Shown piece after piece: positions 1 to 9,170 of a stretch of 64,000 nt of DNA (within the stretch, counting starts at the first letter, position 1; the number at the start of each line of letters is the position of its first letter). A model generated the notes under the pieces. The model searched no databases. It was not told the origin of the DNA and was given only the letters and a program-made list of their open reading frames with translations. The DNA is from DATEKX01 sp963726785 (GTDB taxonomy: Bacteria > Acidobacteriota > Blastocatellia > UBA7656), in the NCBI GenBank assembly GCA_963726785.1, contig CAVSDJ010000001.1:564942-628941 (forward strand), written 5' to 3'. Position numbers and translations under genes: made by a program.

Positions 1-384
1 CTTCAGGCGTGAGCTTTGCGCTTCCGGGTTTGAAGAAGACCATTGCAGTATTCTGTACCGTGTACTTGTCGAGATTGGCGCGAAGCTCTTCGACGTTGCG
101 CTCGATGCCTGTGACGCGCGTGTTGGCTTGTTCAGCCGAAGAAGCCGCGCGGTCTGCTGTTGATTGCGCACGGTCAGCGCGACCTCGAACGTCTGTTATA
201 CCTGAATTCAACTCGGAAATGCTTTGAGTATTGCGGCGAGATGTCTCTTCTAATTCAGTTGTGCGATTCTCAAGCGGAGTGACTCGTTCAGCGACGCGAT
301 TACGCACATACTTTTAGTTGCGCAACCGGACTCGAAAACGACTGCAAACACCATCAATAGGGCGACGGTAGCCAGTTTGTACAT
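1..384 (-). CDS. OmpA-like lipoprotein, N-terminal part, frameshifted
   Basis: The gene runs off the left edge, so only its first ~127 codons are visible. The ATG at 382-384 follows a strong AGGAGG-type ribosome site at 392-399. A hydrophobic signal ends in a lipobox (SGC, then ATK). A long polar helix rich in Glu, Arg and Ala follows, as in the linker of OmpA/Pal-type lipoproteins. The visible end (VFFKPGSAKLTPE) resembles the start of an OmpA C-terminal peptidoglycan-binding domain. The frame breaks just after the lipobox. One extra A in the A4 run opposite 312-315 would restore CATKKYVRNRVAERV, the usual start of these proteins. The role, anchoring the outer membrane to peptidoglycan, is inferred from the family. 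Confidence 0.7.
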
Positions 385-676
385 TTGTTCAGACCTCCTT
401 AAGATCTTTTTTTAACCGAGAGATGATGTAAAACCCATAACAACGCTCATTCGAATAGCTTTAACACCAGATTCATTTGCTATCGCTGTGCCACTTCGCA
501 CGTTCAGCGAGGCTCGACATAACTCGCTTTATAACAGCAGTTGAAAAATCTGTAGAACAACACCAAGCCAATAAACTGTATTAGTTTCCGACTGGCCTCG
601 GAAAAAATTACATACTCGACTGAGCCTCCGGCATCTCGTTTGTCTTCAATCCTTAATTATTGCGTAATAAAAACGA
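385..676. other. Intergenic region, no gene seen
   Basis: This region separates the divergent OmpA-like lipoprotein and diguanylate cyclase genes. It should hold the minus-strand promoter of the lipoprotein, but no clear -35/-10 pair was found for it. No convincing ORF, RNA gene or repeat is visible. The plus-strand promoter is listed separately. Confidence 0.5.
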
Positions 677-704
677 TTGACACCGCTTGTGCCCGTTGTA
701 AAAT
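677..704 (+). promoter_or_regulatory. Sigma-70-type promoter of the diguanylate cyclase gene
   Basis: TTGACA at 677-682 and TAAAAT at 699-704 are separated by 16 bases. The pair lies about 68 bases upstream of the ATG at 772 on the same strand. A perfect -35 box with a near-consensus -10 box makes this one of the better vegetative promoters in the window. It is a motif-based call only. Confidence 0.55.
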
Positions 705-771
705 CGCCTTGATTGGACGAACCAGTCCCCGCAGTTGTTTTTGACATAAACCACTAGAGATTAATTAATTG

Positions 772-2487
772 ATGTACTCACTCTTTTATGTGCTGACTAA
801 ACAGCATGGCGACGAGTTTGCACCCATCCGATCAAACGAGCAGGCAGTCAAGCGACTGGTTGGATATTTCGAGGACATAGTAATCGAGCAAAAGCTGTCG
901 GCGCTTGTGCTCGAAGGGCGTTGTCTGAACGGCGACGCTGAGCGCGAGGTCGAGCGCGCGGCTAAACTAGCTTCTGCTGCTCGCCAAATATATTTATTCT
1001 CGTGCGATCAGGATTGCGCCGCGAGAACATGGGAGCCGGAAGAATTTCCTAACCTCACGGTTCTCGAAGAACGCGAACACCACAAGATCGAGACAGGCCC
1101 GTTCATACTGGTGATGGAGTCGCGTTTTTGCGGCCTGCTTGCTTCGTATGCCATTCACGAAGAAGAGAACAATCACGCAAAGACATATGAGATGGTATGG
1201 ACGTTTGACCCGAACGTCGTTTTCACTGCGGCTGAATACTTGATGGCTCGAATAGGCGCGCAAAAACCTGAAGCGCGCGCGCAGCTTGAAACGCTGTTGA
1301 ACTTGAGCACGACGCGAGACGCTTCGCTGAGACTCGCGCTGACATTCACGACGAAGCTTGCGACGCTGATGCAGCGGCAGAACGAACTTGAGATGGCTAC
1401 CAATCGCATAAGCTCTGCCATTTCCAGCACGCTTGATTTGGAGTCAATATTGCAAGCAGCAGTCGAAGAGGTCGGACGCGCGCTCAAGGCTCGCCGCTCG
1501 GCATTAGTGTTATGGCAGGAAGGAACAAGCAGACCCGAAGGCATGAGCGTATACGAGCGGGCAGACGAGCCGCCGCCGGATGTCGCTATTTCCGAATCAA
1601 GCAATGATAGTTCGGAACAGCAGCCAAAAGAAGCGGCAGCCAATTCGGTCACTTCTTATCTCGCTCCAATATCTCTTGCGCTGACGTCTCAGCCTGAGAC
1701 GGTTGATGCGGATGAGGAATGCGCGCCTGAGCAAGAGCATCAAACCACGCAAAGCAAAACACCCGATAGATTCGTGATTGGAAACAAGTTGGATATACCC
1801 GGCGCTCTCGAAATTCCAATCACATATCGCAACAGCGTCATAGGCGTTTTGGTAGTCGAAGATGACACGCCTAATCGCAATTGGGAAGACGAAGAGGTGC
1901 TGATGGTCAAAACGGTTTCAGATCAGCTTGCTGTCGCCATCAGCCACGCGCGCCTGTTTCGGCAGGTGCAAACTCAAGCGATGACCGATGCGCTGACAGG
2001 GCTTTTCAATCACAGGTATTTTCAAGAGCGCCTTGATCGCGAAATGAAGCTTGCAGACCGCAACAACGATCAGGTCTCTTTGATACTTCTCGACCTCGAT
2101 CATCTGAAACGGATAAACGACACGCACGGCCATCGCACAGGGGACGCGGCGCTGTGCCATGCTGCGCAAATCATGCAATCAACCGTGCGCGAGGTAGACA
2201 TCTGCGCGCGCTATGGCGGCGAAGAGTTTGTCATAGTCCTGCCGCAATGCGGTCGAGAGGATGCGATTGGCGTAGCCGAGCGGCTTCGAGAAATGATAGC
2301 TTCAAAGCCTGTCTCGAAGGTCGGACAGGTGACGGCGAGCTTCGGCGTTGCGACTTATCCGGCGGCTGCCAAGACTAAAGAGGAATTGATAGAGATGGCT
2401 GATCGCGCAATGTATCTTGCGAAAGCTGCTGGCCGCAATCGCGTGCGAACCTTAATGCATCGCTCGTATTCGGGGATCAATCTATGA
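772..2487 (+). CDS. DICT-GAF-GGDEF diguanylate cyclase
   Basis: Predicted cytoplasmic enzyme making cyclic di-GMP from two GTP. Residues ~1-145 resemble the DICT sensory domain. Residues ~200-405 form a GAF domain interrupted by a Gln/Glu/Ser-rich insertion. Residues ~410-571 are a GGDEF domain with an intact GGEEF active site (residues 482-486). An RxxD (REVD) lies five residues before it, matching the product-inhibition I-site. There are no membrane segments, so the input signal is probably intracellular. ATG 772 is preferred over TTG 769 because the in-frame ATG follows at once and no ribosome site favours the TTG. The gene appears monocistronic and meets the next gene tail to tail. Confidence 0.88.
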   Translation: MYSLFYVLTKQHGDEFAPIRSNEQAVKRLVGYFEDIVIEQKLSALVLEGRCLNGDAEREVERAAKLASAARQIYLFSCDQDCAARTWEPEEFPNLTVLEEREHHKIETGPFILVMESRFCGLLASYAIHEEENNHAKTYEMVWTFDPNVVFTAAEYLMARIGAQKPEARAQLETLLNLSTTRDASLRLALTFTTKLATLMQRQNELEMATNRISSAISSTLDLESILQAAVEEVGRALKARRSALVLWQEGTSRPEGMSVYERADEPPPDVAISESSNDSSEQQPKEAAANSVTSYLAPISLALTSQPETVDADEECAPEQEHQTTQSKTPDRFVIGNKLDIPGALEIPITYRNSVIGVLVVEDDTPNRNWEDEEVLMVKTVSDQLAVAISHARLFRQVQTQAMTDALTGLFNHRYFQERLDREMKLADRNNDQVSLILLDLDHLKRINDTHGHRTGDAALCHAAQIMQSTVREVDICARYGGEEFVIVLPQCGREDAIGVAERLREMIASKPVSKVGQVTASFGVATYPAAAKTKEELIEMADRAMYLAKAAGRNRVRTLMHRSYSGINL

Positions 2488-2512
2488 TTTGAAATCTCAA
2501 GTTGACTATAAT

Positions 2513-4158
2513 TCATCTGCGCCGAAAGACCTTTATCCGTCCAACCGACAGCGCCTCTTGAAACTTCTCTGTAAGATCGCGAGCGAGCGCAGCGTTCCCA
2601 TGCAGCCACTGGTCGAGCGGGTCGCCTTCCTGAATTATGACGGTTGATACGTCGCCGGGAAGACGGTCGTTTATTTCATGCCATCGCAAAGTGCCTTCGT
2701 GAATGATCTGGGAATATCGCAAGCCACCCTGAGATACGAGCGGGCCGAGCGCGCCTGTGTTCATCAGTAACATCGGTCTCACAGGATTAGCGTTGAGCCA
2801 CGCAGCTACACGCGCTCGTTCACGCGCGGGCCGAGCGTTTACCCCGTTGCGATAGCCCTCTTGATAAACTCGCGATCTGCGACGGCCCTTCTGAAATCAA
2901 ATAGCCATACTGCAATGCAATGATCGAACAAACGCAAACGGTCGCCCATCGTCGCGCTTTGCCTTTGAAGAAGAGAATGCAAACAGGCGCAAACAACGCA
3001 ACTGCCAGAAGATGCGGCAGTCCGTAGCGCACGTTGTGAAGCCCAAACGCGCTCAGAGGGAATATTTGAATCTCGCCGCGATAGAGACTCAGAGCGTGAA
3101 AGAAGAAGGGAACCAGAAGCAGAAGAGCAGGCGCGTATTCGATTAACGTTCGTCGCTTCACGACGAGAAAGCGCGCAAGTCCCGTCGCAAAAAGAAGAAT
3201 CAAAAACGGCCCGATGCAGACAGCAGCGGTGACAACGATCATCAACACATCAACAGCAATGTGCCCGATGAATATCTTTGACCATCCGAGCCTCGCTTCG
3301 TTTTCAAGAAATATTCCTCGCGCAGAATGAGGCCCGCTGAAGAATTCAAAGCATTGCCGTAGATGGCCCAATTGTGCCACAGCCAGTAGGCAGGCCCCGC
3401 TGCTACGATCACTGCGAAAAGGGCGCTGCTTTTTATCCTCGCCTTTGCATCGCCTCGACACGCAAACGCGACCACCAGTACGGACAACACAGCAACCGGC
3501 CACGCTTCATAACGCGCAAGCGTCGCAATCGTCATCGCAAAGGCAGCAATAATCAATCGCTTTGTGGTCTGGTCCGTCGCCCAGCGTTGCAGCGCATAGA
3601 CTGCTAAGGCAAGCGCGCCCATGAAAACAGATTCAGTCATCGGAGTCGATTGCATGTAGAGCGCGCTCGGATTGAGCATGAATATCGCGACAGAAATCAG
3701 CGGCAAGATTTCATTCAATCGTCCATCTTCATTGCGATAAAAAATCTTTGCCAGCAAGTAAAGCGCGACGGCTGCGACGACAAACGAGATCATCGAAACG
3801 ATGCTGCCCGCAATGCCCGTTCGCCACAGGAAATCGTTTGCCACCAGAGGCAGCATCAACACCGTTTGCAGCGGAAGCCAGGGCGTGCCTATTTGAATGT
3901 ATCGTTGCCAGAGCGAATCGTCGGGCGAGTCTACGACCTTGCGAGCGATGTTGACGTGCGCGACCCCATCGCCGTAGTGATTTGTCATCCCTTGACTGAA
4001 AAAGTAAATGAACGATGCGATGGATAGGGTCGAGGCGATTATTGCGACTGTCAAAACAGGGCGGCGTGTGACAAGCGATTGCAGGAAGTTAAAGCGAGAG
4101 GCAATAAAGACTTCGGCTTTTTCTTCGCGGTTGACTTTTTGATCGTCATTGATCGCAT
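2513..4158 (-). CDS. GT-C type membrane glycosyltransferase (ArnT/GT39-like), frameshifted
   Basis: Polytopic membrane protein of about 548 residues. The N-terminal part has a first transmembrane helix followed by HYGDGVAHVNIAR, whose Asp matches the catalytic Asp in the first periplasmic loop of GT-C enzymes using polyprenyl-phosphate sugars. At least eight further hydrophobic helices follow, then a soluble C-terminal tail. Three frame breaks are visible: near 4136-4140 (one base short in an A5 run), near 3348-3350, and near 2826. Conserved protein continues across each. The start is the ATG at 4156-4158, which overlaps the stop of the DAHP synthase gene as TGATG and suggests translational coupling. 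The sugar donor and acceptor cannot be read from the sequence. Confidence 0.72.
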
Positions 4159-5251
4159 CAGCTAGGCAATGGCAAAGGGGTTATCGCTGAAATTTTTGCC
4201 TTTTGCTTTTTGCCTTTTGCCTTTTTCATGCCGGGGCTTGCTGCGGTCTCGGCGATCACCGTATGGATGGCTCGAACTTCGGCCACAAGTTGTTTGAACA
4301 TATCAGGCAAAAGCGCTTGCGGGCCATCCGACAGAGCGCGTTCCGGGTGATCGTGTACTTCGACCATAACACCGTCAGCGCCGACCGCTATTGATGCTCG
4401 CGCGAGAGGTAGAACTTTGTGACGCTTGCCTGTGCCGTGCGACGGGTCAACGATGATCGGAAGATGAGAACGATTCTGCACGGCGGGGACTATCGAAAGA
4501 TCGAGCGTGTTGCGCGTGTGGTCTGCAAATGTTCGCACGCCGCGTTCGCACAGGATGACGTTATAGTTGCCTTCGGCCATGATGTATTCAGCCGCGAGCA
4601 GGAGTTCTTCAAGCGTGGCCGACATCCCGCGTTTGAGCATAACAGGTTTGCGCGCCTGCCCCACGCGGCGCAGCAGCGAAAAGTTCTGCATGTTTCGCGC
4701 GCCGATTTGCATGACGTCTGCGTACTCTTCGACCACGTCTGCGGTCTCTGTGTCCAGAACTTCGGTGACGATGTGCAGTCCGAAACGTTCGCGCACTTCG
4801 CCAGTATCTTCAACCCTTCCACGCCGAGTCCCTGAAAAGAATAAGGCGAAGTGCGCGGCTTGAATGCGCCGCCGCGAAAGAATTTCACGCCGCACGAAGC
4901 GACTATTTCAGCTATCGCCATCGTTTGCTCTAATGATTCGACAGCGCACGGGCCTGCGATGATGGCCGGTTCAAGCCCGCCTATTTCAGCATCGCCTACG
5001 CGAACTATAGTGTCTTCCTGTTTGAGGTCGCGGCTGACAAGCTTGTACGGCTTGGAAACTCTAATGGCTTCGGCCACGCCTGCGAGATTTTCAAAGTGGC
5101 CCGGTTCAATCGCGCCCTGATTGCCTGTTATGCCGATTGCGATGCGAGTCGCGCCGGGCATCGGATGCGGCTTCAATCCAAGATCAGTTATGACTTTCAA
5201 TACTTCTTCCACCTGCCGGTCGGTGGCATCGTGCTTCATTACGATCAGCAT
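4158..5251 (-). CDS. aroF: 3-deoxy-7-phosphoheptulonate (DAHP) synthase, type I-beta, frameshifted
   Basis: First enzyme of the shikimate pathway, condensing phosphoenolpyruvate and erythrose 4-phosphate. The N-terminal ~70 residues form the ferredoxin-like regulatory domain of I-beta enzymes. The catalytic barrel shows AGPCAVES, FFRGGAFKPRTSPYSFQG, IGARNMQNF, MLKRG, CERGVRTF and DPSHGTGKR. Near 4800 the frame changes (GLKILA to EVRERFGLHIV), explained by one missing G. The ATG at 5251 has a GGAGAG ribosome site. The last ~20 residues are a Lys-rich tail encoded by short repeats of a gcctttt-like unit. The gene lies 75 bases after argS and overlaps the glycosyltransferase gene. The gene symbol for this subfamily varies among annotations. 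Confidence 0.87.
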
Positions 5252-5326
5252 GGCAACTCTCCTCTTTCGCAGGCGATCTTCTAATTGATTGTATAGCTGT
5301 CTGGTGCGCTTGAAGCAAACATTACA

Positions 5327-7314
5327 TCACATTCGCTCTGGAACTTCTATGCCGAGCACATCGAGCGCCGCAATCAACTGCCTGCGCGCGATGGCCGTTA
5401 TTGCAACCAGAAGCGCGCGCCGCGCCGTGTCTTGTTCAGACAGTATGTGATAGTTGTGATAAAAGAGGTTGAACGCTTTGGCCAGTTGAAAAGCCCACTT
5501 CGCAACTATTGAAGGCTCAAGCGCGGTGACTGCGCCTCGCACGACATCCGACAATCTGGCTGCCAGATACACGAGCGACCATAGATCATCGCCCGCCTCG
5601 CCTTCGAGCAGTTCGTTGATTCGTTCGCGCGGAATGCTTTGAATATCGGCGCCTGTCAGATCAAGCCAGCGTCCGCCAGCTTGCGAAATATCGAATTGGC
5701 GCGAACGACCGAATATTGAATGTAAGGCCCTGTCTCGCCGTCGAACGCGAGCGCTTCTTTCAAGTCGAACGCGATTATCGAATTGCGCGAATACTTCAGC
5801 AGGAAATATCTCAGCGCGCCGATAGCAATCTTGTGCGCGGTGTCGAGCTTGTCTTGCTCGCTCAGATCGGCGTGACGGCTTGCGACTTCTGCTAATGCGC
5901 TCGATTCAAGCTGGTCAATGAAATCGTCAATCTTCACGCCAAGCCCTTTGCGACCCGACATGCTGACTGCGCCGCGCTTCGGTCTTCTTCCGATAATTGC
6001 TGCCCAAGACGCTCGGCTGTCGCAGCCGTGAGCGTCACTTTTTCGTAGCCGAGATGTGCGCTGCGCTCGACTCGCTCGTTGCGCTCAACTGCCATCACGC
6101 CAAGCTTGACGTAGTGCTGCAGGGTAAGATTGGCCTATGTCAATCACGTTGAAGTAAGCCGCGCCGTTTCCGAATCGCTGATGATTCGGGTCATTCTCAC
6201 TAGCATCAGAGGTCGTGATCCAGGCAACGTGACCGTCGGGGTAAGTGCGAAAAGGCTTGTAGTAAAAATCCAAATCGAGCTGGCCGAGCTTCCACAAGTG
6301 AAACGCTATATCTTTGCCCGTGTAGGTGACCGTACCGTTCGAGCGCACGATCACTTTGTCTGCTTCGTGTTCGGACTCTTCATCCTGTTGGCCGCCTTCT
6401 TCCTCTTCAGCGCGCATCACCCAGCAGCCCGCGAGCTTGCCTTCGGTAGCAAGCTCGATTGCGCCACGCTCTTTGAGCAACTCGAAAGCTTTATTCCAGA
6501 TGTGAAGATGAATCACATCTGATTCGCGCGGCAACAAATCGTATGTGATGCCCACGCGCAACATCGTGTCGAGATGGCAGCCAAGAATTCTTGTAGAGAT
6601 GTAATCAGCCGTCTCGTAAATCTCGCCTTTGCCGGATTCAAGCTCGTGCAAAACGTCTGTGCGATGTTCGAGCCGCGAGCGATCTTCTTCATAGAAGCCG
6701 CCTACGCGGGCGTACAAGTCCCAGCAGTAATAATCGAACTTGTCGTCTATCGCCTTAATCTCTTCCAGAGTTTTCTGTTCGATGTATTTGAAGCCCACGA
6801 CGACATCTGCGACCTGCACGCCCGTGTTATCAATGTAGTTCTGCACTTCAACAGTTTCACCCGCCGCGCGAAGAAGCCTGACCGTCGTGTCGCCTAACAC
6901 GGCATTGCGCAAATGGCCGATGTGCGCAGCCTTGTTCGGATTGACAGCCGTGTGCTCAACGATTAACTTCCCGCCCAGTTGCGGAGCCGTCTGTTGCGCT
7001 TCGCCCGTGGCGCTTAGAAGATAATCCGCGCGGTCAAAAAAGACGTTGACGTAACCCGCGCCCGCTGTTTCAACGCGAGCGACGCCTTCGACTCCGCGCA
7101 TCTCTTCTGCGAGACGCGTGGCGATGTCTCTTGGATTTTGCTTCTGGCCTGTGGCGGCTTTTAATCTCTTCGCAATCTCGAAGGCGACGGGGAAAGCCAG
7201 ATCGCCAAGCTCTGTTCGCGGAGGCACTTCGATGTTGAACTCCGCGAGGTCAATATCAAACAGTTTCTTAATGGCCGAGCGTAATCGCTCGCGCACCGCT
7301 TCTTGAATAGTCAT
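5327..7314 (-). CDS. argS: Arginyl-tRNA synthetase, frameshifted
   Basis: Charges tRNA-Arg with arginine in the cytoplasm. Visible features are the N-terminal Arg-tRNA-synthetase domain, the class I HIGH motif (in NPNKAAHIGHLRNAVLGDT), a conserved run around FRTYPDGHVAWITTSDAS, a KMSKS-equivalent written MSGRKG, and a C-terminal DALR anticodon-binding domain ending VLGIEVPERM. The frame breaks three times: in GGG at 6122-6124 (one base extra), near 5966-5975, and near 5670. All the intervening protein is recognisable, so an intact essential gene with sequence errors is more likely than a pseudogene. The start is the ATG at 7314 with a CAGGAG ribosome site. It is the first gene of the argS-aroF-glycosyltransferase operon. 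Confidence 0.88.
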
Positions 7315-7378
7315 TTCCCGATAGGCTCCTGATCTTGAATCATTAAGGATGGCTTTCTGCCATCGAGTTGAATCGAAA

Positions 7379-7407
7379 ATATTATCAGCCGATATGCGCT
7401 TTTGAAA
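7379..7407 (-). promoter_or_regulatory. Candidate argS promoter beside the insertion sequence
   Basis: On the minus strand, TTTCAA and TAATAT are separated by 17 bases, 65 bases upstream of the argS ATG. The insertion sequence begins 17 bases farther upstream. If the call is right, the insertion left the core promoter intact but replaced the DNA above it. Confidence 0.35.
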
Positions 7408-7414
7408 GGCGCGA

Positions 7415-7423
7415 CGTTTGACT
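7415..7423. repeat. Target-site duplication, left copy
   Basis: The 9-bp sequence cgtttgact directly abuts the left terminal inverted repeat of the insertion sequence. It recurs exactly after the right end at 8882-8890. Confidence 0.85.
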
Positions 7424-8881
7424 GGGTGCGCGAAGTGAAAGTAGGTAGCCTCAAGCTGCTTTTGGCCAATCCAAGCTAACGACGGGTTTTGGACACAGTT
7501 CATCAAGCCTCTCATTGAGTACAAAACTCCTCAACGCCAGCATCGCATCGGCTCCTGCCTCACTCCATCTCATACCAGCCTGCTTACAGCGCGCCGTCAC
7601 CATCTGCTTGCACGTCGATTCGACTGCCCCACTCCCGATTGGCAATCCCGCTTCCTCATACTCCCCATACTTCATCTGCTCTTGCCTCACTCTCATATAT
7701 TTGATCGCTGCGCTTCTTACCCGCTCCCCCTCCTCGTTTCTCATCCGCAGTCCTCTCATCGCCGCAACCACTTGTCTGACTCGTCCCCCCTTAAGTTGAC
7801 TTAACTTCTTGTGCGCCCATCGCTGCGACGCTGCCGTTGCCTCTCCCCATCGCGCGTTGGCTACGGCCCAGATTCGCTCCGAGGCGTGATAATAATCCAA
7901 GATGCGCCGCGATTTCGGGAATAATAACTCGGCGGTTTGATCAATCCACTCCGCCCCATCGCCCAGCACGATGATCTGATCCTGCTGACGAATCCCTGCT
8001 CGCAAACACAGCGCCCACAGCCTTTGGCGGAACCCAACCACATCACCTCGCCGCGCACAGCGATAGCGCTGCAACAGTTCCCATCGCCCGGCTTGGATCT
8101 CGATGCGCTGGCTGAGTTCATAAACTACGCCGCATTTGACCTCCTGCCACGAGCCGTCCTGCAAGCCAAGTTGCACGCCATCCATCTCGACGATAAAAGT
8201 GCGCGGCACTGGCTGATGCGGCCCACGAGTTTCGCCTAACCCTTGTCTTGCCGCCTGCTGCTCTTCCTGGTGTTGGAGTTGTTCGGCCTCAGCGCCAAGC
8301 TCTTCGGCAATGGTTTCGATTTGTCGGGCACTGAGCCGCACAGCGCTAACTTCTGCAAGTATCTGCTCGGCCTTATGAAAAGGCAGGTGAGCCGAAAGCA
8401 GCGCCAGCGCGCGCTCGACGCCGGGCGAAATCTCACGCGTTGATTGCCCGATTTGGACGTCGAGAGGAGAAGCGCTTGAGCCACACTGGGGGCAGCGGTA
8501 ATAAGCCCGCTTGTAAGTGACCTCGCCGATCAGCGTACGCACAGTCTTTTCTGAGTAACGATGGAAGCGCTGTTTGCAGCCACAGTCGCAGGGACGAGAT
8601 GATGAGCTATAGCCGGTGCCTGTTTGCTGGAGTTGGTCAGTCATGGCCAGTTGTGAGATGCGTTGACCTAAAGCGAGAGCGGCTTGTTCAAGGGTGGCCA
8701 TAGATAAAGGTTGACTGGCTGAGGAGGTGGCGTTGGCGCGAAGTTGTTCCAGCCAATGTTGAGTAGCGGTTATAATCTGATCAGTGAGGGTCATCGGAGG
8801 TGTAGTCCTTTCGCATAAGTTAATTGACACGAAAAGTCTACCCTCCGTCCTCATTTCTACCTACTCTGACTTCGCGCACCC
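7424..8881 (-). mobile_element. Complete ISKra4-family-like insertion sequence (1458 bp)
   Basis: The element is bounded by 25-bp imperfect terminal inverted repeats at 7424-7448 and 8857-8881. Both begin GGGTGCGCGAAGT and end GTAGGTAG, and differ at only a few internal positions. Perfect 9-bp direct repeats flank it. It carries one transposase gene filling most of its length. Intact ends, an intact gene and an unmutated target duplication indicate a recent, possibly active insertion. It sits in the region between the divergent argS and sirtuin genes, 110 bp upstream of the argS start. Confidence 0.9.
7451..8794 (-). CDS. ISKra4-family transposase
   Basis: DDE-type transposase of 447 residues from the ATG at 8794. 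An upstream in-frame ATG at 8854 would add 20 residues but lies at the very edge of the element. The N-terminal part carries Cys pairs (CDCGCKQR and YRCPQCG) typical of a DNA-binding zinc ribbon. The catalytic core shows EMDGVQLG, VLGDGAEWID, LDYYHASERIWAVA and GLPIGSGAVESTCK, which together supply the acidic residues expected of this family. The frame is intact, unlike many chromosomal neighbours. The gene is on the same strand as argS. Confidence 0.9.
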   Translation of the reverse strand: MTLTDQIITATQHWLEQLRANATSSASQPLSMATLEQAALALGQRISQLAMTDQLQQTGTGYSSSSRPCDCGCKQRFHRYSEKTVRTLIGEVTYKRAYYRCPQCGSSASPLDVQIGQSTREISPGVERALALLSAHLPFHKAEQILAEVSAVRLSARQIETIAEELGAEAEQLQHQEEQQAARQGLGETRGPHQPVPRTFIVEMDGVQLGLQDGSWQEVKCGVVYELSQRIEIQAGRWELLQRYRCARRGDVVGFRQRLWALCLRAGIRQQDQIIVLGDGAEWIDQTAELLFPKSRRILDYYHASERIWAVANARWGEATAASQRWAHKKLSQLKGGRVRQVVAAMRGLRMRNEEGERVRSAAIKYMRVRQEQMKYGEYEEAGLPIGSGAVESTCKQMVTARCKQAGMRWSEAGADAMLALRSFVLNERLDELCPKPVVSLDWPKAA

Positions 8882-8890
8882 CGTTTGACT
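8882..8890. repeat. Target-site duplication, right copy
   Basis: Exact repeat of cgtttgact found at 7415-7423. Together the two copies define the ends of the insertion sequence. Confidence 0.85.
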
Positions 8891-8911
8891 GTACCTACTC
8901 AGCCAGTTGTG

Positions 8912-8925
8912 GCCGCGTCAGCGGC
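8912..8925. repeat. Small REP-like hairpin with GTCA loop
   Basis: GCCGC-GTCA-GCGGC forms a perfect 5-bp stem with a four-base loop. The larger palindrome next to it uses the same design (CGTCGC-GTCA-GCGACG), so this may be a related single unit. Confidence 0.5.
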
Positions 8926-8933
8926 AGGTTGAG

Positions 8934-9077
8934 TTTAGCCGTGTACTTCAGCACGGATGAAATTGAGATTAGGCAGCCACGTCGCGTCAGCGACGATTGA
9001 GCCGAGACACAATCGTCGCTGACGCGACGTGATCTATTATGAACACATCCGACCGTGCACTGAAGTACACGGCTAAA
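8934..9077. repeat. Nested palindrome (REP/BIME-like element)
   Basis: Outer arms at 8934-8956 and 9053-9077 are complementary except for a two-base insertion. Inside them, perfect 22-nt arms at 8978-8999 and 9010-9031 flank a 10-nt loop. Each inner arm is itself a small hairpin around GTCA/TGAC. The layout of paired, oppositely oriented hairpins resembles bacterial interspersed mosaic elements mobilised by REP-associated transposases. No such transposase gene is in the window. It lies just downstream of the insertion sequence and upstream of the sirtuin gene. Confidence 0.7.
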
Positions 9078-9110
9078 TTCATATGTCACTACGCGGCTGA
9101 AGAGTTATGT

Positions 9111-9139
9111 TTGACTTTGCGCTGTGCGGTTTATAGCAT
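9111..9139 (+). promoter_or_regulatory. Candidate promoter of the sirtuin operon
   Basis: TTGACT at 9111-9116 and TAGCAT at 9134-9139 are spaced by 17 bases, 32 bases upstream of the chosen GTG start. This position supports the shorter sirtuin start, because the longer reading frame would begin upstream of the promoter. Confidence 0.4.
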
Positions 9140-9170
9140 ACTGGTTTCACCAGGAGGTGTGAAACTCGCT

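Noticed and set aside
9039..9170. Longer sirtuin start at ATG 9039
   Set aside because: The extra 44 residues come from the palindromic repeat and the promoter region. GTG 9171 has a clear AGGAGG.
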